NCBI GenBank assembly: GCA_902465115.1
Contig: CABQMC010000060.1
Coordinates: 1-8,533 of the forward strand
Length of the DNA: 8,533 nt
Source: an uncultured Collinsella sp.
GTDB lineage: Bacteria; Actinomycetota; Coriobacteriia; Coriobacteriales; Coriobacteriaceae
Direction: 5' to 3'
Under the pieces are notes generated by a model, which was not told where the DNA came from, did not search any database, and saw nothing but the letters and a program-made list of their open reading frames with translations. A program made the translations under genes and the position numbers. Below, one piece after another: positions 4,626 through 8,533 of the stretch; within the stretch, counting starts at the first letter, position 1, and each line of letters starts with the position of its first letter.

Positions 4626-7600
4626 ATGAAAGCGAATTCAGAAAAAACTAAGCAGAGTAAAAAAGCGACGCGCCGTGTACTGGCAGGCGTTTTGTGCGGA
4701 GCCTCCGTGTTGAGCCTGGTACTGTCGCTCGTCATGCCTTCGATCTCGCAGGCCATTGCCAACGACGCCCAGGCAGCTTCTACCGAGGGAACTGTGATGG
4801 GGGGGGGTTCCTCAAGTGAGTCTACTGATGTAGAAAACACCAACAACGGGGATACCGAAAACCAGAATAGTGTCGAGACCGAGGGCGACGAAGCTGGCGA
4901 CGATGCTCTCAGGGCGGCCCCGTCGTCTGATGACACGGGAGCCGAGAGCGCTGCGAAGCCCGCGGATGATAGTGCTAACGGCGAGGGCGCAATCGCACTT
5001 GCTGCAGAAAATAAATCGACTTATACAATCAGCAGTGGGGCTGAACTCAGTGAGAAGCTTCTTGCCAAGAAACTTCGCGATGCAACCGGCTCAGCTACTT
5101 TTGAGCTTGTTGATGATATTGAATACAACGGTGAGATTAAGTTTGAACAAACTGACAATAACCCCATCAATATCACCCTTAATCTAAACGGTCATAAGAT
5201 CAAGTGCTTGAACACCGACAAGCCGTTATTTGATGTTGCTAACGGCGCAACACTTACAATTAAGGACGAAATTAAGGACTCCGCGCCGGTGACTGAGACG
5301 GTCAACGATGTCCAACAGCTGACTGATCAGGGGCAGAAGCTGGATCCCAATAATTATGGCAAGAAAGTCGAGCTAAATTACGTTGGTGGCATTCCGTCTA
5401 ATCTTACCTACTACGTGACCAAATCGACTCCGAGTGGTACAGGGACAATCGAGACGCTTGTCAGACATAACGTCGATATTAAGGGCGCCATCGTGGCGTG
5501 CAACGGCAACGCAAATCTAAAGCTCATCAATCTGTATAACAACAACGGCAAGGGTGGCACGTTTAACCTTGTGAGCGGCGTGATCACGCAAAAACAAGGC
5601 AGCAGCGTTAGCAGCTTGGTCTATGCCGAGAACGGCTCTACCGTCAACATGAGCGGCGGCTACGTGTGTGGCGCTTCTAGCTCGGGCGCGGGCGCGGGCA
5701 TTAAGGTATCCAACGCGAAAGGCTTCGCTTCGACCCTTAATTTGACCGGTGGTGTAATTGCCGGCAACAGTGCTCCTAATGGCGGCGGTGTGTATGCTGA
5801 AGGTTCCACGGTCACCATAGCTGGTGGCGTAATCTCCGGCAACAGCACGCTTGCTTCTGGTGCCGGTCTCGGCGGCGGCATCATGGCTTCAGGCGGTAAA
5901 GTTACCGTTTCTGGTGGCCATATCACGAATAATAGAATGGCTAAATTCTGTGGCACGGATGGCAATGGTTGTCATGGCGGCGCTGGCCTTGCTGCCAATA
6001 ACGGCGCCCATGTCACCATTTTCGGTGGCCAGATTACTGGCAACTATTCCGAGGAAGCTGGCGGCGGCGTTTACGTTACCAATCTTAATCAAGAAGGTAT
6101 GGCATGGCTCGACATTACGGGAGGAATTATTGCCTCTAACGTGAGCTACCGATCTGAAGGTGCCGGCATCCGAGTGGGCCAGAAGGTTGACGCGATGATT
6201 AACGGCACTCCAGGCAGCAGAGTCTACATCACTAACAACTGCTGCATGTCTCGCTTTGACTGGGGCGGAGGCGGCATCTTCGTCCAGGGCTGTAATGAGG
6301 ACGCATCTAAAGCGGGTAGGCTATTTGTCTATAGCTCCTATATAAGCAGCAATACAGCCGGTGGCTACGGTGGTGGCGTTGCGGTTTGCCCGACGGGCAA
6401 GACGTTGGTAACGAACACTGAGGGCACGGCAATCTTTGGCAATTCGTCTGCCGGAAAAGAGCATGATGGCGATGACCATCCTAGCCATCTTAACGATCCT
6501 ACTAAAAATCATGCTTACAACTCAATGAAGAATACCGGCAATGACGTTTCACCCCATCTTTCAGGTGGTGGTAATAATAAGACTGAAGATAGAGATGCAT
6601 ACAAATCGAAGGTGTTCCGCAAGAACGGTCATGCCGATTTCTTCCTTGCGGCAAAGGCTGGCCATACTGATCCGATTGCGGCAGTAATCGGCAAGATGCT
6701 CGGCGGCGGAGATGCCAAGTATTCGGGAAGCAAAGAACGCAGTGATAACAAAGAACCCAGTGATAACAATGAACTCTATGAGGCTATCAATATCCCTGCC
6801 AATGGCGGCGTGAAGATTTATCGGAGCGTCGGTCTGTCTTCGGGTGTCACAGCTGGAAGTGATGAAGCGAATAAAGCGCAGGAAGCTGCCGGAACTTTCA
6901 TCACGGGCAACTATTCCTGGGACCATGGTGGCGGCATCATGTCGAATGGCGATCTGTACTTGGGTCAGCCTGCGGATACGTACGTCTACCCGAGCCTTAA
7001 GCTGAAGGCGACCAAGGCGCTGAACGGCCGCAACCTCAAAGATGGGGAGTTCTCCTTTATGGTCTACCGCAAGGATTCGGATAATCCTTTCGCTAATGGG
7101 ACATTCAATCGCGCCGTTTGCACTGAGGTAGGAACTGCAAATAATGATGCAAACGGCAACATCACGTTTAACCTTGGTGAGCAGTTTGCAGCGAACGGTA
7201 CGGCTAACACGATTACATACTATTTGGTTGAAAATGCTGGCACTGATTCCGACATCACGTACGACCCGGCCGTGTACGAGATTGTGGTGACGGTCGAGGA
7301 CCATCAGACTCCGCTCATGTCTGTTCCGACTCGGGAAGATCCGAACAAGACCATAGTGCTCAAAATCCATAACTACGAGATCAAAGACGTGAGCGCGGTC
7401 GAGCATTCCAAGGGCGAAACTGACTCCCAGAACGTTGTTGTGGAACGAGATGCTACTGAGGGCTATTATTCGATTGTCGACTCCGGCAAGGGTAAGACCT
7501 TCACCAACAAGTACACTCCGTACACCTCCAGCGGCTCCTGGACTCCTAAGGCGACTAAGGTCGTTAAGGGTGGCGAAATGAAGGAGTTTACGCTTCAGCT

Positions 7601-8117
7601 TGCGACCGACAAAGAGTTCACGAATATCGTTCAGAATAAGTCGACCAAGACCGACGCTGGTAAGTCCCAGACCTTAAGCTTCGACGAGATTAAGTACGAA
7701 CTAAAAGATCTCGAAAAACTCGCGTCCGACTCCACGGGCCGCGGTGCAAGCAATACCTTTACTTATTACGTTCGCGAGCAGCAGCCGACCACGCCGTTTA
7801 CGAACTACACATACGACCAGTCGGTTTATCAGATTACGGTCAATGCGGTTGACGACTCTAACCACAAGATCAACATCACTGCGACCTACAAGCAGATTCA
7901 GGATCGTGATGGCAATCCAGTGACCACCGACAAGCCCCACGACCTCACCGAGTCCACCCCCACCTTCACCAACACCTACTCAACCTCTTTGCCCCTTTCT
8001 GGTATGTCGGGCGTCACTCTGACGTACCTTGCCGGTGCGGCGGTGCTTTGCGCTGCTGCGGCCTGGATGCACATTCGTCGCAAGGCGAATGCGAAGGGAG
8101 GCGAGCGTCGTGAATAA
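4626..8117 (+). CDS. Cell-wall-anchored beta-helix adhesin, likely pilus tip/minor pilin
   Basis: This 1163-residue surface protein has no gene name I can support. Residues 1-50 form a signal peptide: basic KTKQSKKATRR, hydrophobic core 19-37, probable cut near AIANDAQA. Residues 51-128 are an acidic, Ser/Asn/Glu-rich linker. At 180-213, INITLNLNGHKIKC and GATLTIKD open a right-handed beta-helix; rungs of the GGxIxGN...GGGVY type recur to about residue 607 and once more at 757-780. Residues 608-755 are a polar insert with an HDGDDHPSH segment. Two pilin isopeptide domains follow. The first has K797, E869 and N961 (FTNKY); the second has K978, E1051 and N1116 (FTNTY), positions fitting Lys-Asn crosslinks with a catalytic Glu. 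The tail has LPLSG (1122-1126), a hydrophobic span and RRKANAKGGERRE, a sortase signal. Nine G residues at 4799-4807 could make the gene phase-variable. GC content is well below the neighbours in the middle part. Ligand binding by the beta-helix is inferred. Confidence 0.9.
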   Translation: MKANSEKTKQSKKATRRVLAGVLCGASVLSLVLSLVMPSISQAIANDAQAASTEGTVMGGGSSSESTDVENTNNGDTENQNSVETEGDEAGDDALRAAPSSDDTGAESAAKPADDSANGEGAIALAAENKSTYTISSGAELSEKLLAKKLRDATGSATFELVDDIEYNGEIKFEQTDNNPINITLNLNGHKIKCLNTDKPLFDVANGATLTIKDEIKDSAPVTETVNDVQQLTDQGQKLDPNNYGKKVELNYVGGIPSNLTYYVTKSTPSGTGTIETLVRHNVDIKGAIVACNGNANLKLINLYNNNGKGGTFNLVSGVITQKQGSSVSSLVYAENGSTVNMSGGYVCGASSSGAGAGIKVSNAKGFASTLNLTGGVIAGNSAPNGGGVYAEGSTVTIAGGVISGNSTLASGAGLGGGIMASGGKVTVSGGHITNNRMAKFCGTDGNGCHGGAGLAANNGAHVTIFGGQITGNYSEEAGGGVYVTNLNQEGMAWLDITGGIIASNVSYRSEGAGIRVGQKVDAMINGTPGSRVYITNNCCMSRFDWGGGGIFVQGCNEDASKAGRLFVYSSYISSNTAGGYGGGVAVCPTGKTLVTNTEGTAIFGNSSAGKEHDGDDHPSHLNDPTKNHAYNSMKNTGNDVSPHLSGGGNNKTEDRDAYKSKVFRKNGHADFFLAAKAGHTDPIAAVIGKMLGGGDAKYSGSKERSDNKEPSDNNELYEAINIPANGGVKIYRSVGLSSGVTAGSDEANKAQEAAGTFITGNYSWDHGGGIMSNGDLYLGQPADTYVYPSLKLKATKALNGRNLKDGEFSFMVYRKDSDNPFANGTFNRAVCTEVGTANNDANGNITFNLGEQFAANGTANTITYYLVENAGTDSDITYDPAVYEIVVTVEDHQTPLMSVPTREDPNKTIVLKIHNYEIKDVSAVEHSKGETDSQNVVVERDATEGYYSIVDSGKGKTFTNKYTPYTSSGSWTPKATKVVKGGEMKEFTLQLATDKEFTNIVQNKSTKTDAGKSQTLSFDEIKYELKDLEKLASDSTGRGASNTFTYYVREQQPTTPFTNYTYDQSVYQITVNAVDDSNHKINITATYKQIQDRDGNPVTTDKPHDLTESTPTFTNTYSTSLPLSGMSGVTLTYLAGAAVLCAAAAWMHIRRKANAKGGERRE
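4799..4807 (+). repeat. Poly-G tract (9 G) in the adhesin reading frame
   Basis: Nine consecutive G residues cover codons 58-61 (M-G-G-G), just past the signal peptide. As written the frame is open. With 10 G the frame reads into TGA after about seven codons; with 8 G it reads into TAG after about eleven codons. This is the form of a contingency tract acting by slipped-strand mispairing. Confidence 0.85.
6732..6767 (+). repeat. 18-nt tandem repeat in the adhesin
   Basis: Two adjacent 18-nt units (6732-6749 and 6750-6767) differ at one base and encode KERSDN and KEPSDN (residues 703-714). They lie in the polar insert, so copy number could change without breaking the frame. Confidence 0.8.
8095..8101 (+). 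promoter_or_regulatory. Shine-Dalgarno for the downstream pilin
   Basis: AGGGAGG lies within the last codons of the adhesin, 8 nt before GTG 8110. It supports the GTG start and the 8-nt overlap of the two genes. Confidence 0.7.
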
Positions 8118-8533
8118 GAAAGTTTGCTCCTTCCCGATCTTGTTTGCGCTGCTTGCTCTCCTGATCGGCACCTGCGCGGTTGTGTTCCCCGCTTCCGCGC
8201 AGGCCGCGCCGACCTCGACCGGTTCCATCACGGTGAGCGGCACCGTGGCGCGCAGCTACGACGCCTTCCAGATCTTTAGCGCCAACGTCGTCGACGGCGA
8301 CAGCGACGCCAAGACCGCCACCGACCTCGCCTGGGCAAGCGACGCCGTGCGCGACGCCGCGCTGCCTGTGCTGCACAGCGCCGGCATGCCCAATTCCCAG
8401 ACCACCGCGCAGGAAGCTGCCGAGTGGCTCAACACCGATTCTCACCTTACGAGCGCGCTGAGCGCACAGCTCGCTCGTTCCCTTCAGAGCTCTGGCGCCG
8501 AGCCCGTGACCCTTAACGCGGGCGCGGCGGCCG
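8110..8533 (+). CDS. Secreted major-pilin-like protein, N-terminal part (partial)
   Basis: The frame opens at GTG 8110 and runs off the window end, giving 141 residues. The start is fixed by AGGGAGG upstream and by the signal peptide that follows at once: MNKKVCSFPILF, a hydrophobic core to about residue 26, and a signal-peptidase site PASAQA-AP after residue 32. The mature start TGSITVSGTVARSYDAFQIF is typical of the N-terminal domain of sortase-assembled fimbrial subunits (SpaA/FimA type, isopeptide-forming). The pilin motif, the isopeptide domains and the sorting signal would lie beyond the window. It overlaps the adhesin by 8 nt, which suggests translational coupling and equal membership of one pilus operon. 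GC content returns to the high level of the housekeeping genes. The pilin call rests on the short N-terminal region and on context; another secreted repeat protein is possible. Confidence 0.75.
   Translation, partial: MNKKVCSFPILFALLALLIGTCAVVFPASAQAAPTSTGSITVSGTVARSYDAFQIFSANVVDGDSDAKTATDLAWASDAVRDAALPVLHSAGMPNSQTTAQEAAEWLNTDSHLTSALSAQLARSLQSSGAEPVTLNAGAAA

Noticed and set aside
5690..6400. Repeated Gly-rich codons in the adhesin as DNA-level repeats
   Set aside because: The similarity is in the protein rung pattern only; the DNA units differ too much to be tandem repeats.

Overview
The window looks like a piece of a chromosome from a high-GC, Gram-positive gut anaerobe of the Coriobacteriia. 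Collinsella or a close relative is my best guess. The reasons are the GC-rich codon use of the housekeeping genes, the sortase-type surface proteins, and the short hairpin repeats containing a GGCCAGGCACC-like core between genes, which I associate with Collinsella. This assignment is from memory and was not searched.

Layout, all genes on the + strand: (1) positions 1-1522 hold the end of a molybdenum-cofactor operon: the last 72 residues of MoaA, then a 432-residue fusion of MoaC and MobB. (2) 1523-1787 is a gene gap with two hairpin repeats, a possible promoter overlapping a dyad, and a structured leader. (3) 1788-3074 encodes a 12-helix MFS transporter. (4) 3075-3298 is another gap with a 19-bp inverted repeat, a second near-identical copy of the hairpin repeat and a promoter. 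(5) 3299-4120 encodes a Cof-type HAD phosphatase. (6) 4121-4625 is a long AT-rich gap with a decayed hairpin repeat, a strong 12-bp hairpin and an extended -10 promoter. (7) 4626-8117 encodes a 1163-residue cell-wall-anchored surface protein: signal peptide, beta-helix, two pilin-type isopeptide domains and an LPLSG sorting signal. (8) 8110 to the window end is the start of a second secreted protein that looks like a major pilin subunit, overlapping the previous gene by 8 nt.

Functionally, the first block makes molybdopterin precursor (MoaA, MoaC) and helps deliver the guanine nucleotide form of the cofactor (MobB). The transporter and phosphatase look like independent single-gene units, each preceded by a repeat and its own promoter. 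The last two genes read as the start of a pilus operon, with a large tip or minor pilin first and the shaft pilin second; pilus sortases would be expected downstream of the window.

The most interesting signal is a run of nine G residues just after the signal peptide of the large adhesin. Gain or loss of one G would bring a stop codon within about a dozen codons, so this may be a phase-variation switch for the pilus-associated adhesin. Also notable are the intergenic hairpin family with different stems but a similar loop core, two copies of which are positioned so that their tail supplies the -35 of the next gene, and the MoaC-MobB fusion.
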